Shown here: positions 25,513 through 34,102 of the stretch, in pieces
How positions within the stretch are numbered: position 1 is the stretch's first letter
Layout: every line of letters starts with the position of its first letter
Assembly: GCA_013115125.1 (NCBI GenBank)
Contig: JABANN010000182.1
Span: 1-55,923 of the forward strand
DNA length: 55,923 nt
Reading direction: 5' to 3'
Source of the DNA: Perkinsus olseni
Taxonomy: Eukaryota > Perkinsozoa > Perkinsida
Notes under the pieces: model-generated
What the model saw: the letters and a program-made list of their open reading frames with translations, nothing else
Told to the model about the DNA's origin: nothing
The model's database searches: none
Made by a program: the position numbers and the translations under genes

Positions 25513-27249
25513 CCCGTGATGTTGTGGATAATACTACTTGTACAACATTCCAAGAATCGAGTTGGCCATACACACTCCCCTTCCTGATCCGTGCCTTCTT
25601 CTCTCGGAATGGTTCACCCCAGATCGATTGTCGAACCTGATGATGACCATACACCCGAACTCCTGGGATGACCAATCCGCTGTTCATCCACAAAGATCCC
25701 TCAGTAACGGACCAAAGTAATACAGCGTGTTAGAATAATTCACTATGAGTTTCATACCACCCCATGCGATCATCACCACCTTCCTGTATCACCTTTTCGG
25801 CCTCTTCTTGTCTCTTCTGCTTGCGCTTCTGATGCGGCGTTGCCTTCTGCTGCTGTTCCTCTGACTTCTCAGGTGGCACTTCAGTAACTATTATCGTAAT
25901 AGAATTGCTGTTACTAGGGATCGAACTCGACATCACCTCCATCTGCCTTATGGGCACTTAAAGCTGATGCTTCCAACGCTGTCACACATACGGTAGGATC
26001 GGCCATACCTGATCAGTATCCACACTACTACTTCCAGTCCGCACTGCTATCACCACACACATCCCCCTATCGTACCAGATACTCATCGGCATGATCAATT
26101 TTCATAACAAGCATATATACTCAAGTAAGCATCCATGATCTAATACTCCATCGAATGACATTAACAACAATCCTCACGGGAACGCTCTACGATATAGACC
26201 CAGTGAAGTCATTATTAGCAAGCAGCATACTACTACCATCCTTATTACCAGTATCGAAGGGATCGACGATAGTGCCCACTTGGAATGTTTTCATACTCTC
26301 CCTTATTATCGGCCCATAGAAGTTATTACACCACTCGGTGACTGGAGTATGTGCAACAGCATATCTTAGCTCGTCTCGATAGGGGTAACGAGAATCCTCA
26401 AACTTCTTCCGAGACATCTTCATCTCCTCAAGGACATATCTGTAAAATACCCCTCCTAGGAATCGAACCGTGGACCTCTTCTTATTACTTGCTAACTTCA
26501 TTACACCTATCTCTCGAAGTCTTGGGTCGTGGCTCAGCTCTCTCGAATATTTCATCCAAGTCAGCCACCTCCAAAGTCAGCATATACGGTGCTCTTGTAC
26601 GTGTCTTGAATACCCTACAATCCTCTGTGTGCACCTACACAACACCCAAATCGATCATCTGGGCGAGCGCTACAGCCATAAGGCCCAGTATATTACCGAT
26701 AATATATGGGTTTGAACACTATCCTTTCTGTTATTGCATGCCGGCATTCCTTGCGGTAGTGATAATCCGGTTAGTTGGAATGAGCCGGTAGTCATCGCTA
26801 CCGCTGCGCGTCCTAGAAAATATACCCTTACCGGGGATCGAACCGGAGTGCCTTGAAACTACTTTCAAAAAGCCATTCATTGAGTTGTGACATGGCCGCT
26901 GCAAGGCACTGCTTCCTCTCGGTATGATTTACTAGTAGACATGATAATCGGCATAGTGCCGCTACGAAAGTATTCTGGTTGTTAAAATAGTCACATCTGA
27001 TGGATACTCAAAAATGCAGGGTGCAGGGATTGAACCCGGGACTTCCCACCTGAGCTGTTTCAATAGGAACTTCTCCATTTCCCCATCCAGATGTTTGATA
27101 TCCTCATCGCTCTCATTCCCTCCAGCCCCCATCGTACATCCTCTACTATCTGTCGCCGCGTTACTAGCAGCAGGTAAAGTAATCCCGGAAACAGCGATAT
27201 ATCGGTCGATGGAAGTCTCCGGGTCACCGAGTTCGGCATAAATAGACAT
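24581..27249 (-). CDS. Phosphatidylinositol 4-kinase, beta type
   Basis: Phosphorylates phosphatidylinositol to PI4P at Golgi-type membranes. The start at 27249 is MSIYAELGDPETSIDRYIAV. An upstream helical exon reads FVAALCRLSCLLVNHTERKQ. It is followed by CRVFKTRTRAPYMLTLEVAD (about 26560-26620), GEPFREKKARIRKGSVYGQL (25570-25620), KGGDDVRQEVLAGQL, FDEARLPLWLKPYETIVV, and the catalytic block with FSYFLAVRDRHNGNLLLD and HLIHIDFGYMLSNAPGN (24960-25070). The catalytic HRHNGN-like loop and the IDFG metal motif are intact. It stops at 24581 (RITNGIL). Acidic and basic inserts lie between the conserved blocks. Introns hold tRNA-like modules and a (GAT)n run. Confidence 0.9.
25470..25512. repeat. 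(ATG)n microsatellite in PI4K intron
   Basis: A triplet run fills most of the intron between the exon ending QLDSWNVVQ and the exon starting VMVKGGDDVRQE on the minus strand. Confidence 0.85.
26459..26469 (-). repeat. tRNA T-arm-like module, sense in PI4K intron
   Basis: GGTTCGATTCC is preceded by AGAGGTCCAC and followed by ggtattttacag, an acceptor. The donor is gtaataag about 20 bases upstream. Confidence 0.8.
26649..26672. repeat. 24-base recurrent intron motif, copy 2
   Basis: Identical to 23314-23337. It lies in a PI4K intron that starts gtaatatact and ends tgttgtgtag, just before the exon with CRVFKTRTRAP. Confidence 0.85.
26834..26844 (-). repeat. tRNA T-arm-like module at a PI4K splice junction
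   Basis: GGTTCGATCCC lies directly at the 3' edge of the exon ending FESSFKALR. The donor could be its own GT (gttcga) or the gtaagg 12 bases later. Both keep the frame, the second adding four residues (FDPR). Confidence 0.6.
27026..27036 (-). repeat. tRNA T-arm-like module, sense in PI4K intron
   Basis: GGTTCAATCCC follows the donor CTCAG|gtgggaag after the first PI4K exon. The exon end and donor together (AGCTCAGGTGGGA) resemble the A-box/D-arm of a tRNA. Confidence 0.75.
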
Positions 27250-27325
27250 CGTGCCTGATCCCTCTACTACTACCTAACACCTAGCGGTGATATTATTATT
27301 ATTACTTATACGATTGAGATAAGGA

Positions 27326-28128
27326 CTAGTCTGTCCTCTTGCCGATCTTGATGCATTCCTGAGAGCTTCTAAGGACTCTTGAAGGGACACTACCTGAGGC
27401 TTTGAGGCGTACAGGCAGGTTTGCGTACAGGCAGGTTATTATCGACATGTACTCCCACCTCCTTGGTAGCGCTATCCCGTCTCGTAGCATCATGATCATC
27501 ATCATCATCAACTGACGATGTGGGCGAGGTAGCATTATCATCATTACTACCAACGCCCGAACGCCCTTCTGAAAATGTCAACATCAAGCCTACCACTCCA
27601 ACGATAACTACTATACTATTACTACCCGTAGCATCATCGTCCATTCGTTGAGATGGCACCGCACTGAGCTCAGGGTTCGAGTTACTACGAGATATACCCT
27701 CTCCTCCTCCTGCTCCTCTACCATCCCTTCCTCTGAGGGTAACTTTGATAATGCTATTTCAACCAACCACGATTGCTACTACAGATTGCTGTTGCGCGTC
27801 CTGCCCACCATTGGAGGGACACTAGCTACAGACTCGGCAGCACCCACTGAGCCTTCGGGGGTATGCTGATGGTACTCAGGAGGAGGTAGGGACACTGAAG
27901 ACCCCTTCTTCCCATCATGAATAGAATCACCAGCAATCCCTCCAGCCCTAGCCATGACCTGCCCAAAGAGTATAACAAAGACACCTGGCGTGAAGGACCT
28001 ACTACCTGCGATGTACTGGTGGAGGACTTCTTATGCTGTTTCAACTGATGTTTCTGTAATCTACTATCACCCTTCGTGAGGGCTGCATTGGACTGCTTCT
28101 TCCTCGCCGTAGCTGACGAGAACGTCAC
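27326..28128 (-). CDS. Hypothetical Ser/Lys-rich protein with very short introns
   Basis: Starts MTFSSATARKKQSNAALTKG at 28128. The next exon has a hydrophobic piece (VFVILFGQVMARAG) and then hydrophilic sequence. Keeping the frame requires an intron of 29 bases (gtagtagcaa...gaaatag, about 27754-27782), one of about 43 bases, and one of 25 bases (gtagtgtccc...tccttag, about 27370-27394) before the end ECIKIGKRTD and TAG. The middle is acidic (Asp run from a GAT repeat). A direct repeat of a 13-base unit (GTACAGGCAGGTT) lies at about 27410-27440. No domain is recognised, and its role is unknown. Confidence 0.45.
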
Positions 28129-28197
28129 TACGTCACATCATAATACTAGTTCATACCACACCACACGCTACACGTGTCGAGAGCATACACCCCCCAC

Positions 28198-28600
28198 TTA
28201 GCGACATTCCCATGACAAGAAAATGCATATGTTCGGCGGGGCGTATTGGGTATGATCAATATTACCAACGCTGGGGGCCAATCCACAATTCACAACAGCC
28301 ATTTCGCATTCTTGACACAACCGTAAGGCTGCTTCATGCATCTCCGTACCAGTCACTTTGGCACCATCTTCAATAACTGCTTGATAACTACAGTAACAAG
28401 AAGCATCACCATCAGGCTATGTAATATGACGTATTACAGCCAGTGCAACTTCAGGGCAAATCCCATCCTCTGGGCGGCTTTATCGAGCAAGAAGGTGTGC
28501 AAGGAGGACTATTTACGAAAGGATTGGTATGCAAGGCTAGTGCTGCTATTATTATTACTGTATTGATCCTTTTTAACGAGGAGTACACTAGTTGGGGTAG
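28198..28600. other. Coding-like sequence on both strands, orientation unresolved
   Basis: On the minus strand, 28198-28417 encodes an uninterrupted, GNN-rich stretch (VIEDGAKVTGTEMHEAALRL, then CQECEMAVVNCGLAPSVGN) ending in TAA at 28198. On the plus strand, 28417-28600 encodes GGFIEQEGVQGGLFTKGLVC followed by a hydrophobic segment. Neither is recognised. They could be ends of two converging genes or one gene and its shadow. Confidence 0.3.
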
Positions 28601-29061
28601 GTAGAAGTCGATGTACTTATCATTAACGTTATAACTGATGATGATGATTGGTCCGGTCCCAGCGGGCAGGTATTACAGTTCGTTAACAAGATAATCATTA
28701 ACACCCTGTGATGTCATGGTATGCAGGTAATGCATATGATAATAAGCATCGAATACCTAACACCATCATGGGAACAATACCAGAGGCCCACCGGTATTAC
28801 CTCAGACTTGAACAATCTCAATAGCGAACCCAAGGAAGCATCCCCTCCATCAGGCTTACTCCCCTCCTCCCCTGCCTCCATCTTCTTACCATCACCAGCA
28901 GATAATGATGATGAGGATGATGACGATGACATGACTACAATTCACTTCAGTACTGTCATGCTGAGGAGTGCTAAATTCTAGGGCGAGCGCTACATCGTCG
29001 ATGTTACTGGAAATTTGCAAAATTATGGGTATAACATGATAATCTTTTTACGATCGTCATA

Positions 29062-30354
29062 ATGGTTGCTGGTCGTACTCACAATCCCTTCTCCCTCCCA
29101 CCACCTCCATCTGACGCTGCATTGAATAGCGTATCACTTGAGTTCCCTTATGAAGTGTTATATAATGCAACACAAGGCTTTGCTATTGCAAATAGAATTG
29201 GTTACGGAAGTTATGGTACGGTATATAAAGGGACTCTGCCCGATGGTACGATCGTAGCTATTAAAGTCCTACAAAACCCCAAGCGTGCCGGGTTCAAGGA
29301 GGAAGTTAGGATACTATCAAAATATCGTCATCCCAACTTGGTGATTTTGATGGGCTTCGCTAGATGCCACGACCAGCGCTTACTGGTGTATGAGTATCTT
29401 TCTCATGGTACGTTATATGATAGGTTACATCATCCATCAACATCACAACAACAAGATACGCCTTTCCTCTATCGTAACCGTATTGATGTTTTGAGATCAG
29501 TTTCACGAGGTCTGGGGTATCTTCATACCCGTGAACAGCCAGCATATCATAGAGATATCAAAAGTCAGAATATCTTACTTAATGGTCATGATGATGCCAA
29601 GATAGCAGACTTCGGACTATCAGTACTAGCCAACCCCTTCCTACCCGATAACAGTGTGCCGGTGACAAGCGTATCGGGTACGCCTGGCTACATATGCCCC
29701 TACTACCAACAGACTAGGGTCATCAGTGAGACCACTGAGGTCTATGGTTTTGGTATGGTAATAATGGAAACACTCACAGCCCTATCACCAGCTTATTATG
29801 ATAATAATTTCATTATACAGTATAACTTTACAATGGAGCATACGACAGCCCAGGACTTATGGTTGAGGGTTGACACGACAGCTAGGTGGCCCGAGTTTAT
29901 CATTGGGGAACTGGTCAATCTAGCTCTTAATTGCATCAGCGCTGATGTTAGTAAGCGGCCAAGCTTCTCACATATAACACAGGTATTGGATAAACTGGTA
30001 GAGATGGAAGATTGGACCCTAGCCGAGACGGCACGCCTACCCCCTCCCCCTGAGGAGGGAGCTCCTCCTTCTACTATTGGCTCGGTTGGTGATTTCGGGG
30101 CGGATTGGGATGGGTTGACGATGGAGGATTTGAAGTTACCACCATCATCATCGCCGCAGGGGGCCATTAGCCAACCAGCTGATGAAGACAGGAATGAGGT
30201 CCATGCTCATCATGAGGAGGATCAGGACGAGGATGGTGTATCATTATCGGGACCATTGAGGTTATCAAGTATGGATACCGTCGATAGAGGCAGCAGCAGA
30301 AGAAGGAGGAGGAGGAGCAACAAGAGGAAGTGTTGCGGATGTACCATTATGTGA
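29062..30354 (+). CDS. RLK/Pelle-like protein kinase with C-terminal CaaX box
   Basis: An intronless gene of 430 codons. The kinase domain (residues about 33-300) shows the Gly loop (IGYGSYGTVYKG), VAIK, HRDIKSQNILL, DFGLS and SGTPGYICPYY, with the order and spacing of the tyrosine-kinase-like RLK/Pelle/IRAK group. The HRD makes it an RD kinase, normally controlled by activation-loop phosphorylation. There is no signal peptide or membrane span. Instead, the tail ends in a basic Arg/Lys stretch followed by KCCGCTIM: a CaaX box (CTIM, predicted farnesylation by its final Met) preceded by Cys residues that could be palmitoylated. The kinase is probably anchored to the cytosolic face of a membrane (inferred). 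The DHHC gene in this window encodes the right type of enzyme for such Cys, with no specific link shown. Confidence 0.9.
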   Translation: MVAGRTHNPFSLPPPPSDAALNSVSLEFPYEVLYNATQGFAIANRIGYGSYGTVYKGTLPDGTIVAIKVLQNPKRAGFKEEVRILSKYRHPNLVILMGFARCHDQRLLVYEYLSHGTLYDRLHHPSTSQQQDTPFLYRNRIDVLRSVSRGLGYLHTREQPAYHRDIKSQNILLNGHDDAKIADFGLSVLANPFLPDNSVPVTSVSGTPGYICPYYQQTRVISETTEVYGFGMVIMETLTALSPAYYDNNFIIQYNFTMEHTTAQDLWLRVDTTARWPEFIIGELVNLALNCISADVSKRPSFSHITQVLDKLVEMEDWTLAETARLPPPPEEGAPPSTIGSVGDFGADWDGLTMEDLKLPPSSSPQGAISQPADEDRNEVHAHHEEDQDEDGVSLSGPLRLSSMDTVDRGSSRRRRRRSNKRKCCGCTIM

Positions 30355-30597
30355 TATTCTCAGCACTTGACCTGTTTTATATCTTGCACACTTCAACCTA
30401 GGATACTCCGACAGTTTTTTGACACCATTTACCATGTTGTTATGAAGTGTTGTGTACTGAAAGGAATCTCAGGTTGACCTATGCAGGATTCAGAATAACT
30501 TGTTCTTGTTCAGGATTATTCCTTAAGCCATTGATATCACCGAATTCCCCTCGCCTCGATTCAGAGCCCTCTTCTAGCTCGATCGGTATCACCGTCT

Positions 30598-31859
30598 TTG
30601 TCAACAGTCGCGTCATTGTCCCCGTCATCAAGCCTCGCCAACGAGGCAGAGGCAGGAGAGGAAGAAGAAGATAATACACGTATCATTATAGCGTCACCGC
30701 CGCCACCCGTCCCACCATTACCATACCCGGATACCATTGCCTACCATAATGATAATATAGTGTACCCCAGATCAGGACAGGGGAGGGGAGAAGGAGGGGC
30801 GCAGAAGGAGGGTACTATGAGGGATAGTATAAGGTAGTACAAGGGAGGCTAATGATAGTCATTATCATCTTGTTATAGGCCACTCAATGTGTTGAGGGTA
30901 CGAATGCTTATGGATTGCCCAATCATATCCATCGCAACACTGGTTGGAGGATTTCTATCATTAGGTAGGTCTCGGGTTCGAATCCTTGTCGTGTCACCTA
31001 TTATTAGGTTTACTCAGTACACTAAAATTGAACGTCATCCATCGTGAAGGGCCAGGAGTTGATAGAGGTTATGATTCTCTCCCTCTTAACTTCATCCGTG
31101 TTGCCGTTGCTGATGCCTTCGGGTAGGGTTCCCTTACTACACACGGCCCATCATGGTAATCTATCAGGTATTATCTCTGGGGGATGCTCATAATAGCGGT
31201 CGTAGTGTATCCAATCAAGAGCATTCTGGACTCTCTAGCGCTCGACGACAGCACCTCTAGCCGATCGCTATCATTACGGGATAATTTCGTGGCGCGCGCC
31301 AAGGGGATTATGAGAGTATCGGGTGGTGTGGTACTACTAGCAGTACTTGCGCGTAACTACAGTATTATAGCGAGCGTAGAGTGGATCGAAGGGATCATAG
31401 GAAGCATCATACCGGGGGTAATTATCATGGACACCAATCACAAGTATACCACAAGTGGCAGTGTAACAGGTACTCATCATAACGTCCTTACTGATAGCTG
31501 GACACTGGAGGGGTTTGGCGAGAGCTCTGTTGGTGACGATGATGCTCAGCGGCTCTGTCCTTGTCGCGTTCACTTATTATATAGTGCCCGCGATTATGGA
31601 TGGTACTATCACTGTCGGTTATGCTTTACTGTTAAGGATGGGAACACCATTGCTGGTAGTCGGAGGGTCCGCGGTTCGATACCGGCACATGTCATTTTCC
31701 CGCTAGATACAGTCACTCTATATGCATATCTTATTCCGCGCATGCAAAGTACTTTCCCTACACCCTCTTATCATTCGTAACCTACTGATTGTAGTAATGG
31801 TAATATATTTCTGCAATACCAAATTTTTCGTATCGCTTGCCTTCAGTACTCCACCCTAG
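30598..31859 (+). CDS. Multi-pass membrane protein, possibly amino-acid transporter-like
   Basis: A chain of plus-strand exons. A hydrophilic N-terminal part (SLSPSSSLANEAEAGEEEED) is followed by MDCPIISIATLVGGFLSL, GGDY-like loops (HREGPGVDRGYDSLPLNFIR), VYPIKSILDSLALD, ARALLVTMMLSGSVLVAF and a final hydrophobic exon ending VSLAFSTPP with TAG at 31857-31859. The YP...LDSL block and the number of hydrophobic segments resemble AAAP amino-acid permeases, but the match is weak. The start codon and several joins are not resolved. Two introns carry sense tRNA-like modules. Confidence 0.4.
30975..30985 (+). repeat. tRNA T-arm-like module, sense in membrane-protein intron
   Basis: GGTTCGAATCC lies within an intron of about 47 bases (donor gtaggtctcg, acceptor ctattattag) after GGFLSL. 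Confidence 0.8.
31673..31683 (+). repeat. tRNA T-arm-like module, sense in membrane-protein intron
   Basis: GGTTCGATACC is preceded by GAGGGTCCGC (variable-loop-like) and followed by cattttcccgctag as acceptor. The donor is gtagtcgg. Confidence 0.75.
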
Positions 31860-32027
31860 TACCAACTTATATAATAAGTATTGGTATCTTGGACTACAGT
31901 ATCGCCTCCACCTGTGAAGTGGCTATACAGATATTACTATTACGTGAGCTATTCTACTTATCATCTTCGTCAACAGGCTTCAAGGGTAGTACTACTAGTA
32001 ACATCATCTTGATTATCGTCCTTCATG

Positions 32028-32429
32028 TTAGGCACCTTTGTAGCACTCGTTGGCATTGTTGATAGACTCGGTGATCCAGTACTGAACGATGACGAGGAAG
32101 AGGAGGAAAAACAGGACGACAGCGGCAATGATGGGGTAGTTGAGATACTCACGGATTTTCCACCATCATTTTCAATAGATACCCTCATCTAGATCAGCAT
32201 TGCAGATGCTGCTTCTAGACTATATGTCAATGCATGGAGTGTCAGCGGGAATGGCAGGTAGAATAAACAGGGATCGAACCTGGATCGTTGGGTTAGAAGA
32301 CTGAGTACCCAACGTTCTGAGCTGTCTATGAGCAGGTCTGTGTCTGCTGGTGCCGGGGGTCTCCTTGTCCATGGAAGTAACATCAACCAGAATTGTCGTG
32401 AACACCCTGATGGCTGTATCCATCTGCAT
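32028..32429 (-). CDS. Small hypothetical protein, exon joins uncertain
   Basis: The ATG at 32429 opens MQMDTAIRVFTTILVDVTSM. The last coding piece reads VSIENDGGKS, an intron (gtgagtatct...atcgttcag), then YWITESINNANECYKGA and TAA at 32028. A long intron between them holds an extended tRNA-like sequence. An alternative is that only the last two pieces are coding, starting at an ATG directly after ...gatctag. No family is recognised. Confidence 0.3.
32270..32280 (-). repeat. tRNA-like module with extended similarity
   Basis: GGTTCGATCCC on the minus strand is preceded, over about 55 bases, by AGCTCAG (D-arm/A-box-like) and an arm in which CGTTGGGT pairs with ACCCAACG. This is the longest tRNA-like stretch of the window. 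The arm is not a standard 5-bp stem with a 7-base loop, so a working tRNA is unlikely. Confidence 0.6.
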
Positions 32430-32867
32430 CCTTGGTGGTATAATAAACCTTCTTATTGTAAGAGACCTCTCCTAGTGGCGCGCAAACCTTATTGTTAGAT
32501 AACCGAGTGTAAGTCGGCTTTGCTGTGGCGCATGATTGGCTTATTAAGTCAACATTGTTCGAGTAGAGGGATGACCGTATGCCTTCATGCTACAGCGGCC
32601 ACCGCTATTGCGTGAGTCCCTCTGCTTTTCGAGTATCTTCCGCGCTTCAACCTCGGATACCCAAAAGGTACCATTTGGTTCAATCCATGACTGGCATCAT
32701 GTGCCGGCAAGGAGATGGTGGATTAGGGATATGTTAGCAGGTCTTATTATCGATCGCCCGATCGATTAAGATACTGTACTGCAGTATATCATCGGAGATG
32801 TATACTTTGATATCATGATCAACGCTGTTACTCATACTCATCGTAGGATTTGCGTTCAGTCGACCAG

Positions 32868-32878
32868 GGTTCGATCCC
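32868..32878 (+). repeat. tRNA T-arm-like module in the EMC7 5' leader
   Basis: GGTTCGATCCC is followed by ccgctcccgacag, an acceptor-like end 13 bases before the EMC7 start codon. It could be a 5'-UTR intron end or an outron removed by trans-splicing. Confidence 0.7.
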
Positions 32879-32903
32879 CGCTCCCGACAGGAGATCCTTT
32901 ATT

Positions 32904-33986
32904 ATGCTTTTTCGAAGTGGCTTTGCTGCTGTTGCTGCCTGCTCGGCCCTCCTAGCCACTACTGCCTCTGCTGTGGACATCACTGGTGTGCTCCAAGTTC
33001 CTAGTAAGCTAACCCAAGTTGCCATCACATCACCATCATCATTGTCGTAATCAGGCAAGTTGGAGAGCGGCGGAGGTGGTTTAGAGCGCATCTTTGGTCG
33101 ATCAAGGGTTATACTAGAGGATGGCCGGGAGTACGGTGCGAACGTTGATCAGAGAGGAATCTTTCGAATGTATTAACCACAACGGAATCTTCGCTGTGCG
33201 CTACGTATCATGCTCTTAGTCCCGATGTAGAGCTGGGGACTTATGTATTGCAGGTTGTGAACCAAGATATCGAATTTGAACAGGTAGTAAGGTGGTCCCG
33301 AGTTCGATCCCTGGTAGGAGTATTTCATCTCAGTTAACCATTGATGTGCTACCTGATAATAAAGTAACGGCCCATCATTTCGATCCTCTCCATTCACATG
33401 GCAAGATGTCATCCAAGGGTTTGCCCTTGGTCATCTCCGCCAGAGGCCGAATCGAGTACTTCACCCAGAGGGAGGTGAGACCGCTGCTGCGGATTCCTCT
33501 CATCATCAACGTCGTGATCATCGTCAGAGTTTCAACCTGCTGCATGTATTGAAGTCCCCTATGGCCATCATGGCCCTGGTTATTGCGGGTATTATGTTGT
33601 GCTTACCAAAACTACAGCAAAACATGATGGATGAGGAGACTATGAAGGAGATGAAGGAAGGTAGTATCTTAGCTTCATTCATGCAGGATACGAAGTATGT
33701 CTGGTTAGTTGCCGCTAATGATGATGGCCTCACAGGAGGTTTGATGAGAGCCATGACCGGTGGTGGAGCTGCCGCCTCTGATACATCAGCAGTGCCAGCA
33801 GCAGCATCGAAGAACACTAAGAAGGTGAGGATTCTCGTGTGGGGACAATTTGCACAAAACATCACCGAAGCTAGGGATAGTACCCGATTGTGTTGTAGAG
33901 CTGACCTCCTGCTGCTGATAGTAATACGAGCGTTATGTTCTCAGGAGGGAGGCAATGCTCGTCGACGAGGTGGGCATAGAGGATAG
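32904..33986 (+). CDS. EMC7: ER membrane protein complex subunit 7
   Basis: EMC7 is the lumenal beta-domain subunit of the EMC, which inserts membrane proteins into the ER. The exons join cleanly in frame. A signal peptide (MLFRSGFAAVAACSALLATT) is followed by SKLESGGGGLERIFGRSRVI. After a 50-base intron, IPDVELGTYVLQVVNQDIEF corresponds to the family block IPSGSYVVEVV. The protein continues with TIDVLPDNKV, RGRIEYFTQRE, LKSPMAIMALVIAGIMLCLP (the single membrane span), and a cytosolic tail KLQQNMMDEETMKEM. The last intron follows NTKK and the protein ends EGGNARRRGGHRG with TAG at 33984-33986. Domain order and length match EMC7. Introns carry a tRNA-like module and a 17-base motif shared with the DnaJ gene. 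Confidence 0.85.
33184..33200. repeat. 17-base intron motif shared with DnaJ gene, copy 1
   Basis: GGAATCTTCGCTGTGCG in the EMC7 intron (gtattaacc...gctcttag) is identical to 34634-34650 in a DnaJ intron. Confidence 0.85.
33301..33311 (+). repeat. tRNA T-arm-like module, sense in EMC7 intron
   Basis: AGTTCGATCCC is preceded by GTGGTCCCG in the 50-base intron 33284-33333 (gtagtaagg...catctcag), between IEFEQ and LTIDVL. Confidence 0.8.
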
Positions 33987-34102
33987 AGTACCGAGGCCTG
34001 TCGTTTATCGTTTCCTTCTCGACAAGGCTGTTGCCGTTCGTGGGTTGTTGGGGCATTGCAGCTGTGGTGGTGGTAGTTGTTGTTGTTTTATAACACTTTG
34101 TC

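Noticed and set aside
32220-32380. Functional tRNA gene
   Set aside because: The D- and T-arm-like parts are present, but the anticodon arm has the wrong geometry and no matching acceptor stem is seen. The same holds for the shorter modules.
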